A stretch of 64,000 nt of DNA from Methylophilus medardensis. GTDB lineage: Bacteria; Pseudomonadota; Gammaproteobacteria; Burkholderiales; Methylophilaceae. This document shows, in pieces, positions 36,335-44,394 of the stretch. The position numbers and the translations under genes are program-made. The notes beneath the pieces are model-generated. The model worked only from the letters and a program-made list of their open reading frames with translations. It searched no databases and was not told the DNA's origin. Location of the stretch: assembly GCF_006363915.1 (NCBI RefSeq), contig NZ_CP040946.1; one strand, written 5' to 3'. Every line of letters begins with the position of its first letter. Position 1 is the first letter of the stretch.

Positions 36335-36346
36335 TTTTACGTAAAA
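36335..36346. promoter_or_regulatory. Palindrome TTTTACGTAAAA upstream of epsE
   Basis: A perfect 12-base palindrome in the spacer between epsD and epsE. Its core TTACGTAAAAT recurs at 15911-15921 in another spacer of the same locus. It may be an operator. Confidence 0.35.
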
Positions 36347-36369
36347 TTAATTCAGGGTAAACAGTTTAA

Positions 36370-37194
36370 CTAATGGTATTGCGAATCAATTTTTTCATTA
36401 AAGACTTGAATACCCGCTAAATTCTGCAAGCGCTCAATTTCTTTTTTAATATAAGCCTGCTTTTGCTGCTGCCCCAACATTTTTTTTGCCACCAAGAGCG
36501 CGGATGACATGCTGGTAGGCACGTCAATAATATCCTGTATCGATTTCACAATCACTTCATGGTCATTGTGCACATACATTAAGTCACCTTGATGCAAATG
36601 ACTCACTTTTGACAAAATACTCAGCGGTAATCGATCCGTCAGAAACTGGCTACTATTTTTGTCATAGACGATGTTTTTGGCATGCAATGTATCCTCTAAA
36701 GACGATAGCGTGGTCACGGCTTGTTCCATCGCTTTGATATCTAATTGTGCAGGATCATGCGTAAAAGTCACATCCACCGTTTTAAACAGTTTTCGCTGCT
36801 CAAACATTTCTGGGTGCGCCTTTAAAAACTCACTCGCGGCTTCATCGCTGATCTCCGGCAACTTGGCCATTTTTTTTGCCATGTAGGCCTGTGCATAAAT
36901 CTGCGCCTTAGAGGACTCAATCGCCTGAGTCACCTCCGGTGTGCGGTCTAAGTTCAACTTGACGGCCTCTTGCGCTAGTAACTGCCGGTCAATTAAATTG
37001 GTTAATACTTTTTTTGCCGTGTCTGCATTTTTAGTGCTTGCAGACAGTTTTGTCATCTCAGCCTGCAGTTGAGGCATGGTGAGTTGCTCACCATTGACCG
37101 TTGCCACCACCTGTGAGGCCGACATTTCATCGCTCTGCTGACAACCTGACAGCAGAAGTAGTACCAAAGAAAGCTTGCTAACCCTATGAAACAT
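36370..37194 (-). CDS. epsD: EpsD family peptidyl-prolyl isomerase-like lipoprotein
   Basis: A 274-residue lipoprotein with the lipobox LLLLSGC at residues 12-18, an N-terminal SurA-like chaperone segment (VVATVNGEQLTMPQLQAEM...LIDRQLLAQEAVKLNLD) and a central parvulin-like region that is poorly conserved, lacking an obvious catalytic core. EpsD proteins sit next to EpsL/EpsE in exosortase loci and are thought to help fold or assemble outer-membrane parts. GGAAAGTAA precedes the ATG. It ends about 90 bases before epsE and follows the EpsL-like gene by 39 bases. Confidence 0.85.
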   Translation of the reverse strand: MFHRVSKLSLVLLLLSGCQQSDEMSASQVVATVNGEQLTMPQLQAEMTKLSASTKNADTAKKVLTNLIDRQLLAQEAVKLNLDRTPEVTQAIESSKAQIYAQAYMAKKMAKLPEISDEAASEFLKAHPEMFEQRKLFKTVDVTFTHDPAQLDIKAMEQAVTTLSSLEDTLHAKNIVYDKNSSQFLTDRLPLSILSKVSHLHQGDLMYVHNDHEVIVKSIQDIIDVPTSMSSALLVAKKMLGQQQKQAYIKKEIERLQNLAGIQVFNEKIDSQYH

Positions 37195-37233
37195 TTACTT
37201 TCCAGTCATTAACACTGCTACCGCTCAAAATTA

Positions 37234-38436
37234 TCAAATCTTCAAATCGACCATGACGCTGGTGGTGACGTCATCGTAATCAAAATTATTGTAAGCCGAG
37301 GACGCGTTTCTTTTTGATTTGATAGAGCTTAAGGTGAAGCCTATGCTTTTAATTGGTCGCCAAGACACCGAGCCAGAAAGACTTTGCTCATCGTCTTCTC
37401 GGTTAGCTACACCAGCTTGCACCGCCTGCTTAAAGTCTCGCTGCGCAAGGCGACCATTAAGCATAAAAGTAAGTTTCTCAGAGTACAGATAGCTCAAACC
37501 CAAACTGGCTGAGTCAGTGACGCTATAGGTACTGTATTCCGTTTCAAAAGGACTGGCTGTTCTGGATAGATCTAAGTTGGCTCTGATTTTGCCGGTTAAC
37601 AGCAAGTCATACTTTAAGAAACCGATCCAAACGTTATAGTCTCGGATAGAAAAGTTATCATATTCCCGCGACAGGTAAGCCAGCTTGCTGCTCAGATTAC
37701 TTTTGCCGGTAGGCTTCAGAACAAAATCAAACTCGTATTCGTCTTCAGTAAAGCCATTATCAAACAGCGAGGTCGTGTTTAAAGTCCGGTCGAACTCACC
37801 GTTGCGTTTGTGCCCTAGCCAGCTCAAATTACTGCCAGAAGCAAAGTTGTATCGTGCACCATAATCGAAAGCAGTCGCATTGTATTGTGCAACAGCGTTG
37901 AAGGTTTGACTGTTTTGAACTTTGGTCTCAGTCAAACCTGCAATTAAAGCCCACACTTTATAAGGCGAGTATTCCGCTCTAAATTGGTTAATATCGATGG
38001 TTCTAATGTTTTGCGTAAACAAACGAAAGTCATTAAACCCGTTTAAGCTTTTGTTACGGCTAGTGGATAAGTTGCCTGTCAACGAGGGCGTTAGTGACCA
38101 TAACCATTTCGCGTCATAGTTAATCGCATCAAAGTTCAAAAAATCACTGTTTTGGTATTTATAATCAACGTAATTAACATCTGCAATAAACCGCTGCAAA
38201 GAGTAGGTTTTATCGAGCTTAACCCCAGCGGTGTAAGTGGTAATTTGATCTGAGGTTTCGTTGTTTCTAACCCGAAACAGGTTGTTGTCATAGGCGCGGT
38301 TCACCGATGTATTGAATTGCAAGGTGTCATATTCATCAGCGAAAACACTGATGGGCAACACCCCTAGGGTCAATGCAAACAGGCACCGAATCGGTCGTTT
38401 AATATTTATTTTAGTTGATCGCTTGCGGAATGACAT
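37234..38436 (-). CDS. epsL: EpsL-like outer-membrane beta-barrel protein
   Basis: A 400-residue protein with a signal peptide (about residues 14-33, ending SVFA) and a series of alternating, aromatic-rich beta strands ending in MVDLKI, as expected for an outer-membrane barrel of about 16 strands. In exosortase-type exopolysaccharide loci this family is taken to be the outer-membrane exit pore or an assembly partner. It is the first gene of the long minus-strand operon, and is divergent from epsB across a 244-base spacer holding palindromic sequences. Confidence 0.85.
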   Translation of the reverse strand: MSFRKRSTKINIKRPIRCLFALTLGVLPISVFADEYDTLQFNTSVNRAYDNNLFRVRNNETSDQITTYTAGVKLDKTYSLQRFIADVNYVDYKYQNSDFLNFDAINYDAKWLWSLTPSLTGNLSTSRNKSLNGFNDFRLFTQNIRTIDINQFRAEYSPYKVWALIAGLTETKVQNSQTFNAVAQYNATAFDYGARYNFASGSNLSWLGHKRNGEFDRTLNTTSLFDNGFTEDEYEFDFVLKPTGKSNLSSKLAYLSREYDNFSIRDYNVWIGFLKYDLLLTGKIRANLDLSRTASPFETEYSTYSVTDSASLGLSYLYSEKLTFMLNGRLAQRDFKQAVQAGVANREDDEQSLSGSVSWRPIKSIGFTLSSIKSKRNASSAYNNFDYDDVTTSVMVDLKI

Positions 38437-38568
38437 GTGTTATTAGCAATAGCAAATGATGTTATTTGAGTACATTCTAACCTGTAAACCTGCTTTTATT
38501 GCCACCAATACTTAACTTTTTAACTAGCACAATAATATTTATTTAATTAGTTTCCTAGTATAACCCTA

Positions 38569-38603
38569 TTGGCGAGTCAGATTTATGACAAACCAGTCGC
38601 CAA
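38569..38603. repeat. Inverted repeat TTGGCGA / TCGCCAA in the epsL-epsB spacer
   Basis: A perfect 7-base inverted repeat with a 21-base spacer lies midway between the divergent epsL-like and epsB genes. It may be part of the shared control region. It is not T-rich, so it is not a terminator. Confidence 0.3.
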
Positions 38604-38636
38604 GCCTCAGTCATTCGACGATTGCTGTTGAGCATT

Positions 38637-38674
38637 AATTTAGTTAAACTCAATTGAGTACATTGAACTAAATT
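38637..38674. promoter_or_regulatory. Nested palindromes just upstream of epsB
   Basis: A 9-base inverted repeat (AATTTAGTT at 38637-38645, AACTAAATT at 38666-38674) encloses a perfect 12-base palindrome ACTCAATTGAGT at 38648-38659. The structure ends 6 bases before the epsB ATG, a good place for a repressor or an mRNA hairpin hiding the start. No regulator gene is present in this window. Confidence 0.45.
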
Positions 38675-38680
38675 ATAATT

Positions 38681-40090
38681 ATGAAAAAAACGATGAAACC
38701 CCCTATCAGAACCATCTCTGGACTGTCGTCAGGCCCTCGAAGTCCACTTTACTTCATCGAATCCATCGTAGAGCCCCTCGTTTTAGTATTTTTTATGTGG
38801 GGGATTTTTATCTACTTTGAAGACCGTATTCCAATCTCGATCTTCTTTACCTCCATTCTGCTGTTTTCGGTGACTTTTCCAAGTGGCGCGAAAATTCGTT
38901 TGGGCTTTTGGAAAATGGCTAGAGACGTTATTTTCCAGTGGGTGTTGTTGGCCGGCATGGTGCTGATTTTTGCTCGAATTACTGGCTACATCACCTTGTA
39001 TACCCCCGAAATTGTCTACGCATGGCTAATCGGTACCCCGATTGCGCAGATCTTGGCACTGACCGCGCTCAAAGAACTGTCGCCTTTATTTATCAGCTTG
39101 CAGGGGCCTACTAAAAATGCGGTGATTATTGGCCTCAATGAACAAGGCTTGGCAGTGGCAAACAACTTGCTAGCCGATGAATATAGCCGAGTCAATGTGC
39201 TTGGCTTTTTTGAAGACCGCGCGCCGGATCGGGTGCCGCAAGAACATGGCTACGAGGTACTGGGTGCGTTGACTGATATTCCGGCGTATTGCAAACACCA
39301 TCAAATCCATACCATTTATATCGCCCTACCCATGTCCAGCCATCCACGTATTTTAAAATTACTGGATGACTTAAAAGACACGACGGCTTCGATTTATTTT
39401 GTGCCTGATATTTTTGTCACTGACTTGATTCAAGGTCGCGTATCTGACGTGAATGGTATTCCGGTAGTCTCGGTGTGCGAAACCCCCTTCACCGGCGTCG
39501 ACGGCCTAATCAAACGCACGGCAGACATTTTGTTCTCACTGTTTGTATTGATTTTGATTTCACCGATTTTGATCATCGTCGCGCTGGGGGTCAAACTGAC
39601 CTCACCTGGGCCGATTATTTTTAAACAACGCCGTTATGGCTTGGATGGTCAAGAAATTCTGGTGTACAAGTTCCGTTCGATGACGGTGACTGAAGATGGT
39701 GTGACAGTGACCCAGGCGACCAAGAATGATCAGCGCATTACGCCGTTGGGTGCTTTTTTACGCAAGTCATCGTTGGACGAGTTGCCACAATTTATTAACG
39801 TGTTACAGGGTCGCATGAGTGTGGTGGGCCCACGCCCGCATGCCGTGGCGCACAACGAGGAATACCGTAAACTGATTAAAGGCTATATGGTGCGCCACAA
39901 GGTGAAGCCTGGTATCACCGGCTGGGCGCAGGTGAATGGCTTTCGGGGCGAAACCGATACCTTAGAAAAAATGGAACAACGTGTGCATTATGATCTGGAA
40001 TATTTGCGCAACTGGAGCCCGCGTCTGGATATGCTGATTGTGGCTAAAACCGCATGGCTCACTATTGTTGGTCAAGATGGTGCCTACTAA
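38681..40090 (+). CDS. epsB: Undecaprenyl-phosphate glucose/hexose phosphotransferase EpsB
   Basis: A 469-residue polyisoprenyl-phosphate hexose-1-phosphate transferase (WbaP/GumD/EpsB type). Four N-terminal membrane helices (about residues 25-145) and a CoA-binding-like middle domain (NAVIIGLNEQGLAVANNLL) precede a fifth helix near residue 285 and the catalytic domain with IIFKQRRYGLDGQEILVYKFRSM, SSLDELPQFINVLQGRMSVVGPRPH and KPGITGWAQVNGFRGET. It starts assembly by loading the first sugar phosphate on the lipid carrier. It is divergent from the main operon and has its own terminator. Methionine 5 is an alternative start; neither has a Shine-Dalgarno. Confidence 0.93.
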   Translation: MKKTMKPPIRTISGLSSGPRSPLYFIESIVEPLVLVFFMWGIFIYFEDRIPISIFFTSILLFSVTFPSGAKIRLGFWKMARDVIFQWVLLAGMVLIFARITGYITLYTPEIVYAWLIGTPIAQILALTALKELSPLFISLQGPTKNAVIIGLNEQGLAVANNLLADEYSRVNVLGFFEDRAPDRVPQEHGYEVLGALTDIPAYCKHHQIHTIYIALPMSSHPRILKLLDDLKDTTASIYFVPDIFVTDLIQGRVSDVNGIPVVSVCETPFTGVDGLIKRTADILFSLFVLILISPILIIVALGVKLTSPGPIIFKQRRYGLDGQEILVYKFRSMTVTEDGVTVTQATKNDQRITPLGAFLRKSSLDELPQFINVLQGRMSVVGPRPHAVAHNEEYRKLIKGYMVRHKVKPGITGWAQVNGFRGETDTLEKMEQRVHYDLEYLRNWSPRLDMLIVAKTAWLTIVGQDGAY

Positions 40091-40111
40091 ACGCACGTAT
40101 GAAGCCTAAAT

Positions 40112-40138
40112 AAAAACCGGACACTGTCCGGTTTTTTT
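40112..40138. terminator. Bidirectional terminator between epsB and miaA
   Basis: The stem AAAAACCGGAC pairs with GTCCGGTTTTT over an ACT loop, with a T run on either strand. It serves epsB (+) and miaA (-); its T run touches the miaA stop codon. Confidence 0.92.
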
Positions 40139-41084
40139 ACGCCTGTATGTGTTGTTGCAGCAAGGTCGAGGCTTCATCCACCCAATCGGGGCGTAAACAA
40201 TCCAGCGCATGTACATCATCCATGCCACGTAACCAAGTGAGTTGACGCTTGGCGAGTTGGCGCGTGGCATAGACACCATGCTCACCCAAGGTGGGCAAAT
40301 CAATATCGCCATTGAGATATTGCATGGCCTGCCGGTAGCCGACACAGCGCATACTGGGGCTATCTGCGGTGAGTGATGGGTAAGTGAGGAGCAAATGTTT
40401 TACTTCATCGACAAAACCTTGCTTGAGCATCAACTGAAAACGCTCAGCGATACGTTGATGCAGCACACTGCGCTCACTGGGCATTAAGGCAAGCTTGAGA
40501 ATATGAAACGGCAATGCGGTTTTTTCTGACTGTGCCCGCAGTACGCTCATGGGTTTGCCGCTGATGCGATAGACCTCCAGTGCGCGCTCAATCCGCTGTG
40601 AGTCTGTCGTGTGGATATTGGCCGCAACGGTCGGATCTATGCTGGCCAATTGTGCGTGCATGGCTGGCCAGCCATGCAAGGCAGCTTCAGACTCGATTTG
40701 TGCGCGTATGGCACTGTCGGCCTCAGGCAAATTGCTTAAGCCATGCTGCAAGGCATTGAAATACAGCATGGTGCCACCAACCAAGACGGGCACTCGACCA
40801 CGTGCGGTGGCCGCATGCATGAGAGCTAAGGCGTCTTTGGCAAATTGCGCCGCTGAATATTGCTCTAGCGGCGTAATCAGGTCGATTAAATGATGTGGCG
40901 CCTGACGTAAAGTCTCGGCATCCGGCTTTGCAGTACCAATATCCATGCCGCGATACACCAATGCCGAATCCACACTAATAATATCCACCGGAAAGCGCTG
41001 ATTTAGCGCAATCGTAGCCGCAGTTTTGCCGCTGGCGGTGGGGCCCATCAAAAAGATGGCAGGCGGTAAAGTATGGGTGGTCAT
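40137..41084 (-). CDS. miaA: tRNA dimethylallyltransferase MiaA
   Basis: A 315-residue enzyme that transfers dimethylallyl to N6 of A37 in tRNAs reading UNN codons. The P-loop GPTASGKTA is near residue 14, followed by ISVDSALVYRGMDIGTAKPD, GTMLYFNALQHGL and the RNA-binding segment RCVGYRQAMQYL. All family landmarks are intact. It lies 47 bases downstream of the pterin dehydratase-like gene in the same direction and may be read from the H4MPT operon as well as from its own promoter. Confidence 0.96.
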   Translation of the reverse strand: MTTHTLPPAIFLMGPTASGKTAATIALNQRFPVDIISVDSALVYRGMDIGTAKPDAETLRQAPHHLIDLITPLEQYSAAQFAKDALALMHAATARGRVPVLVGGTMLYFNALQHGLSNLPEADSAIRAQIESEAALHGWPAMHAQLASIDPTVAANIHTTDSQRIERALEVYRISGKPMSVLRAQSEKTALPFHILKLALMPSERSVLHQRIAERFQLMLKQGFVDEVKHLLLTYPSLTADSPSMRCVGYRQAMQYLNGDIDLPTLGEHGVYATRQLAKRQLTWLRGMDDVHALDCLRPDWVDEASTLLQQHIQA

Positions 41085-41131
41085 AAAAACAACAGCATCA
41101 GCGAAGGTGAAAGGCTCAGCGGTCGCCCGAA

Positions 41132-41503
41132 TTAATCATATTTGATATAACTGAAGCGCAAGTCACTCTGCGGGGTGCCTTCAAGCGCAGAATTACCTTG
41201 GGCGTTCGGTTGCCATTGCACAACTTCTTCAATTTTTCGCGCGAGTTCGATGTCTTTCATGGTGATGCCTTTGGCACTGTGGGTGCACAATTTAACAATC
41301 ACGAACGCATACGACACGGTTAAATCGGGGTGATGCCAAGCGGCTTCGGCCAAGTGACCAACGGTATTCACCACCATCAGCGTGCCCTTCCAGCTATTGG
41401 TTTTGTATTTGCGACGAATCCAACCGTCTTCATACACCCAATGCGGTAGAGAGGTTGAAAAGTGTTGTTGAATTTCTTGCTCGGTGAGCACCTGATCGGT
41501 CAT
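41132..41503 (-). CDS. Pterin-4a-carbinolamine dehydratase-like protein
   Basis: A 123-residue member of the pterin carbinolamine dehydratase (DCoH/PhhB) fold family, showing the VNTVGHLAEAAWHHPDLTVSY segment with the active-site histidines and the VKLCTHSAKGIT segment in place of the usual LxTH(D)xGGLT. The ATG at 41503 is chosen over an upstream GTG because AGGAGC lies five bases before it. In methylotrophs such genes sit in H4MPT clusters and are thought to act in pterin cofactor synthesis rather than phenylalanine hydroxylation; no phenylalanine hydroxylase is seen here. Confidence 0.88.
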   Translation of the reverse strand: MTDQVLTEQEIQQHFSTSLPHWVYEDGWIRRKYKTNSWKGTLMVVNTVGHLAEAAWHHPDLTVSYAFVIVKLCTHSAKGITMKDIELARKIEEVVQWQPNAQGNSALEGTPQSDLRFSYIKYD

Positions 41504-41566
41504 TTTGCGCTCCTGCACATGTTTGACTAGAGCGCTACAGTATACCTCAGCGCACGCGTTGGGCTG

Positions 41567-42427
41567 TCAGAATAGCGTTGGTTGATGCGCCCGCAATGCG
41601 GCCAGCATCGCAGTGATCACCGTTAAATCAGCACTGGTGCCTGGATTAATGCGTTGCGCTTTGAGCGCATGATCCCAAGCCAGCAGTGCCGGCATTGCTT
41701 GTTTTGGATTCTCTAGTGCCAACAATGATTGGTAATAATCGCCAGCCTCATGTTGTATACGTTGCGCGACAGTGGCGCCGAATTTACGGGCAATGTGACT
41801 GTCAGGGGAGCTAGACAGCCAATACAAATATACTGCGGTCAGCGCCCATGCTGGGCGTTGCCAGCGTTGCAGACAGGTGTCATACAGTGGCAGCGCTGCC
41901 TCAAAAATCTCCCGAAAGCCTTCGACGTATTGGCGAGCAATCATATCGACCGGGCTTGCTATCTGCATGGCTTGCATCAAAGTAATCTGCGGCGGTTGTG
42001 AAACATCATGCTCGTCTCGCTGACCCATGCCAGCCGGACTGACTAAACGGATGCCTGCATAGACTTGCGTGGCATCGTCGATGGTAGATTGCTGACACAC
42101 TTGTTGTATCGCCGCAGCTAACGCCTGCTTGGGAGATTGCAAACAGGCTTGCACCACCGGCGCTGCCAATAAGATGATGCCTAAATTGGTATTGCAACCG
42201 ACCTTGGCATGGGTGGCCTGCAAAGCCTGCAAAATGCGTTGCCCAAACGTGCGCTGTCCGAGCAGCTGATCATCACACAAGGCAGGCGCTGATACTTCAG
42301 CGCTATTCACAAAGTCTTGCACTTGCATGCCGTGTCCATCGGCAAACACGTGCACATTGCCTGGCTTGAGCGCTTCTAGCTCAGCGAGACATGCGTTACG
42401 ATACGCCTGTTGCAGTAACGCCATCAT
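41567..42427 (-). CDS. CitG/MdcB-like triphosphoribosyl-dephospho-CoA synthase family protein
   Basis: A 286-residue all-alpha protein of the CitG family, with ALKPGNVHVFADGHGMQVQDF near the N-terminus and the THAKVGCNTNLGIILLAAP segment near residue 75, including the conserved GxNTNLG. True CitG joins ATP and dephospho-CoA to form the prosthetic-group precursor of citrate or malonate decarboxylase. No such decarboxylase is nearby, and the gene is coupled by an ATGA overlap to an ATP-grasp gene of the H4MPT cluster. A ribosyl-transfer step in H4MPT side-chain synthesis is therefore a reasonable inference. Confidence 0.87.
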   Translation of the reverse strand: MMALLQQAYRNACLAELEALKPGNVHVFADGHGMQVQDFVNSAEVSAPALCDDQLLGQRTFGQRILQALQATHAKVGCNTNLGIILLAAPVVQACLQSPKQALAAAIQQVCQQSTIDDATQVYAGIRLVSPAGMGQRDEHDVSQPPQITLMQAMQIASPVDMIARQYVEGFREIFEAALPLYDTCLQRWQRPAWALTAVYLYWLSSSPDSHIARKFGATVAQRIQHEAGDYYQSLLALENPKQAMPALLAWDHALKAQRINPGTSADLTVITAMLAALRAHQPTLF

Positions 42428-43335
42428 GGCTGCGCCGCCTGATTGCTCACCAAGCCCAACAAGTCATCCACCAACACATCAGCAATATCAAACGCGGTGA
42501 TACTCTGTAAGCCGCGCCAAGCTGGAATACTGTTCACTTCAATCACCCAAAGTTTGCCATGTTTGTCACGCATGACGTCGACCCCGGCATAATCGATGCT
42601 GATCGCCTGCGCCGCACGGACGCCAATCGCGGCCACATCGGCCTCATCACACGGTGTGCATCGCGCGCCCCTTGCAACATTGTGCAACCAGTTGTCGCCT
42701 TGCCGACGCATCACCGCCACTGGCTCGCCACGAACCACAAACACACGATAATCATGCTGATACGGGCCACAATCAATCTTTTCTTGCAGATAATAGACGC
42801 CTTCGACAAACCTATCCTGCGGCAACGCAAACGCTTGGCGATGCTCAATCAAGCGCACGCCTTTGCCTTGCGACCCAAACAGCGGCTTAATGACTAGCGT
42901 TTTACGCGCATCCAACGCCTGTTGCATCAAGTGATGGGCAATCTGACGGTGTTCACAAACCCAAGTGGCCGGTGTTGCCACGCCCTGCTCTGCCAGTAAT
43001 TGACTGGTTAGGCCTTTATCGACAGTGGTTTCAATCGCGCGGCCATGGTTGTAAACGACCATGCCTTGGCGCTGCAAGGTATGCAAAAGATTCATGCGGG
43101 TGATGATTTGCTGGGTGGTGCCAGCAGCCACGCCACGCACAAATGCCATGGGGGCGGGTTGGGTCAAACCGGGAATATGCACTTGTACTTGTTGCTCGCT
43201 GATACTGACATGACAACTGTCGAGAGACACCATCAGGGCTTGCCAGCCGCGACGCGCAAAGGCTTCAGCCAAACACTGGCCATGCCAGCCGCCAGCTTGG
43301 GCGACTTCGTCAGTAAAAATGGGAACAACTTGCAT
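42424..43335 (-). CDS. RimK-like ATP-grasp ligase of the H4MPT cluster
   Basis: A 303-residue ATP-grasp protein related to RimK/LysX and archaeal MptN/CofF glutamate ligases. The ATP-binding loop LVIKPLFGSQGKGVRLIEH is near residue 150, and HDYRVFVVRGEPVAVMRR and the metal-binding VDVMRDKHGKLWVIEVNSIP follow. Archaeal relatives add glutamate to H4MPT or F420; here it may ligate an amino acid or acid to the pterin cofactor, or to methylofuran. The ATG at 43335 is chosen because the beta strand begins there, although the ribosome site is weak; a GTG ten codons earlier is possible. Confidence 0.88.
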   Translation of the reverse strand: MQVVPIFTDEVAQAGGWHGQCLAEAFARRGWQALMVSLDSCHVSISEQQVQVHIPGLTQPAPMAFVRGVAAGTTQQIITRMNLLHTLQRQGMVVYNHGRAIETTVDKGLTSQLLAEQGVATPATWVCEHRQIAHHLMQQALDARKTLVIKPLFGSQGKGVRLIEHRQAFALPQDRFVEGVYYLQEKIDCGPYQHDYRVFVVRGEPVAVMRRQGDNWLHNVARGARCTPCDEADVAAIGVRAAQAISIDYAGVDVMRDKHGKLWVIEVNSIPAWRGLQSITAFDIADVLVDDLLGLVSNQAAQP

Positions 43336-43419
43336 AGAAAAACTTATGAATAAAGGCGCGGGCACGCTGTGTGCGCCACATTGTACCCGTGCTTATGTGG
43401 CTAAAGCAAAAATTTAAAT

Positions 43420-44394
43420 TTATCCACCAAATGATTGATTCAAAAGCACTTCATTGAATTGTCCTGCGAAGAATGTTCGGCCGGACTTAAGGTTAGTGAC
43501 GCTGACCTTGGCCGGCGAGAACAACATCGGATCAATTTGGTAAAAATCCATATTCACCGCTTTAAAGACCTCTGCAAACGGCCGACCGTAATCTTTGGAG
43601 GCAGAAGACGGTAATTGTGTAGCCAACTGCTCAGCCGCCGCATCATCGGTGTTCACAAACAATTGCACAAAACCACCAAACAAAATGGCATCGTTGGTGC
43701 GGCCCATGCCGACAATAAAATCGGGTGAAGGCGCAGGAATCGGCGCAACGCCGTAGCCATCAACGATGGCATTCAAATCAAAATGCAAGGTGTGACATTT
43801 GTGCAGCGCGACCTCAAGCACACGGGCGGTCACTTGTAATGAACCAGCCAAACTGCGGGTCGGTGTCAGAATAAACGTCAGTTTGTTCGCGGCTAGGCCA
43901 GTATCCCTCGCCACTTTCTCGATCACCTCCAACGGTGGAATCTTGTCAGTTTCAAGCACCAATACCGTTTGTGTGCCTTGATCACGGTAATTAATCTCTT
44001 TGAATACCTCTTCACGTTGGGCAATGGCGCGCGCCGGGCCGCTACCGAGCGAAAAAAACTTTTCATGCGATAACGCCCACCCAGCATATTGGCTGCCCAA
44101 GCAGGCAATCACTGGCTGCTTGGCCGTCACCACCACACTGAGCGGCCAATGGGCAAATTGTGGCACATGCTGCAAGGCAACACTGCCCAGTCCGCCCATG
44201 CAAATTTCGGCAATGATACGGCCTGCCTCTAAGCCACCAGGCACTTGGATACCGGCGTCGACGATGGTCGCGCCACTCTCGTGTGTAGACACGGCGCAAC
44301 CCAGTGCGGGCGCATTCGCAATCAGTTCGGCAACCAGCGGTGCGCTGTATTGCTGAACGCTAATGGATGTTGAATTCGATGTGCTCACAGACAT
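43420..44394 (-). CDS. mch: Methenyl-H4MPT cyclohydrolase
   Basis: A 324-residue enzyme of the Mch family, hydrolysing N5,N10-methenyl-H4MPT to N5-formyl-H4MPT in the formaldehyde oxidation route. Landmarks are ALGCAVSTHESGATIVDAG, ICMGGLGSVALQHV, CLGSQYAGWAL and the C-terminal VGMGRTNDAILFGGFVQLFV. The ATG at 44394, preceded by GGGGGAC, is chosen; the long upstream extension lies inside the ATP-grasp gene. Length fits bacterial and archaeal Mch. The start overlaps the upstream gene by 35 bases, indicating coupling. Confidence 0.96.
   Translation of the reverse strand: MSVSTSNSTSISVQQYSAPLVAELIANAPALGCAVSTHESGATIVDAGIQVPGGLEAGRIIAEICMGGLGSVALQHVPQFAHWPLSVVVTAKQPVIACLGSQYAGWALSHEKFFSLGSGPARAIAQREEVFKEINYRDQGTQTVLVLETDKIPPLEVIEKVARDTGLAANKLTFILTPTRSLAGSLQVTARVLEVALHKCHTLHFDLNAIVDGYGVAPIPAPSPDFIVGMGRTNDAILFGGFVQLFVNTDDAAAEQLATQLPSSASKDYGRPFAEVFKAVNMDFYQIDPMLFSPAKVSVTNLKSGRTFFAGQFNEVLLNQSFGG

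Noticed and set aside
38674..38679. TATAAT one base before the epsB ATG as its promoter
   Set aside because: Transcription would start inside the gene and no -35 is found at a proper distance; it is more likely chance in an AT-rich spacer.
41132..41503. Phenylalanine-hydroxylase partner role for the pterin dehydratase-like protein
   Set aside because: No phenylalanine hydroxylase gene is present, and the gene sits in the H4MPT cluster, so a pterin-cofactor role is more likely.
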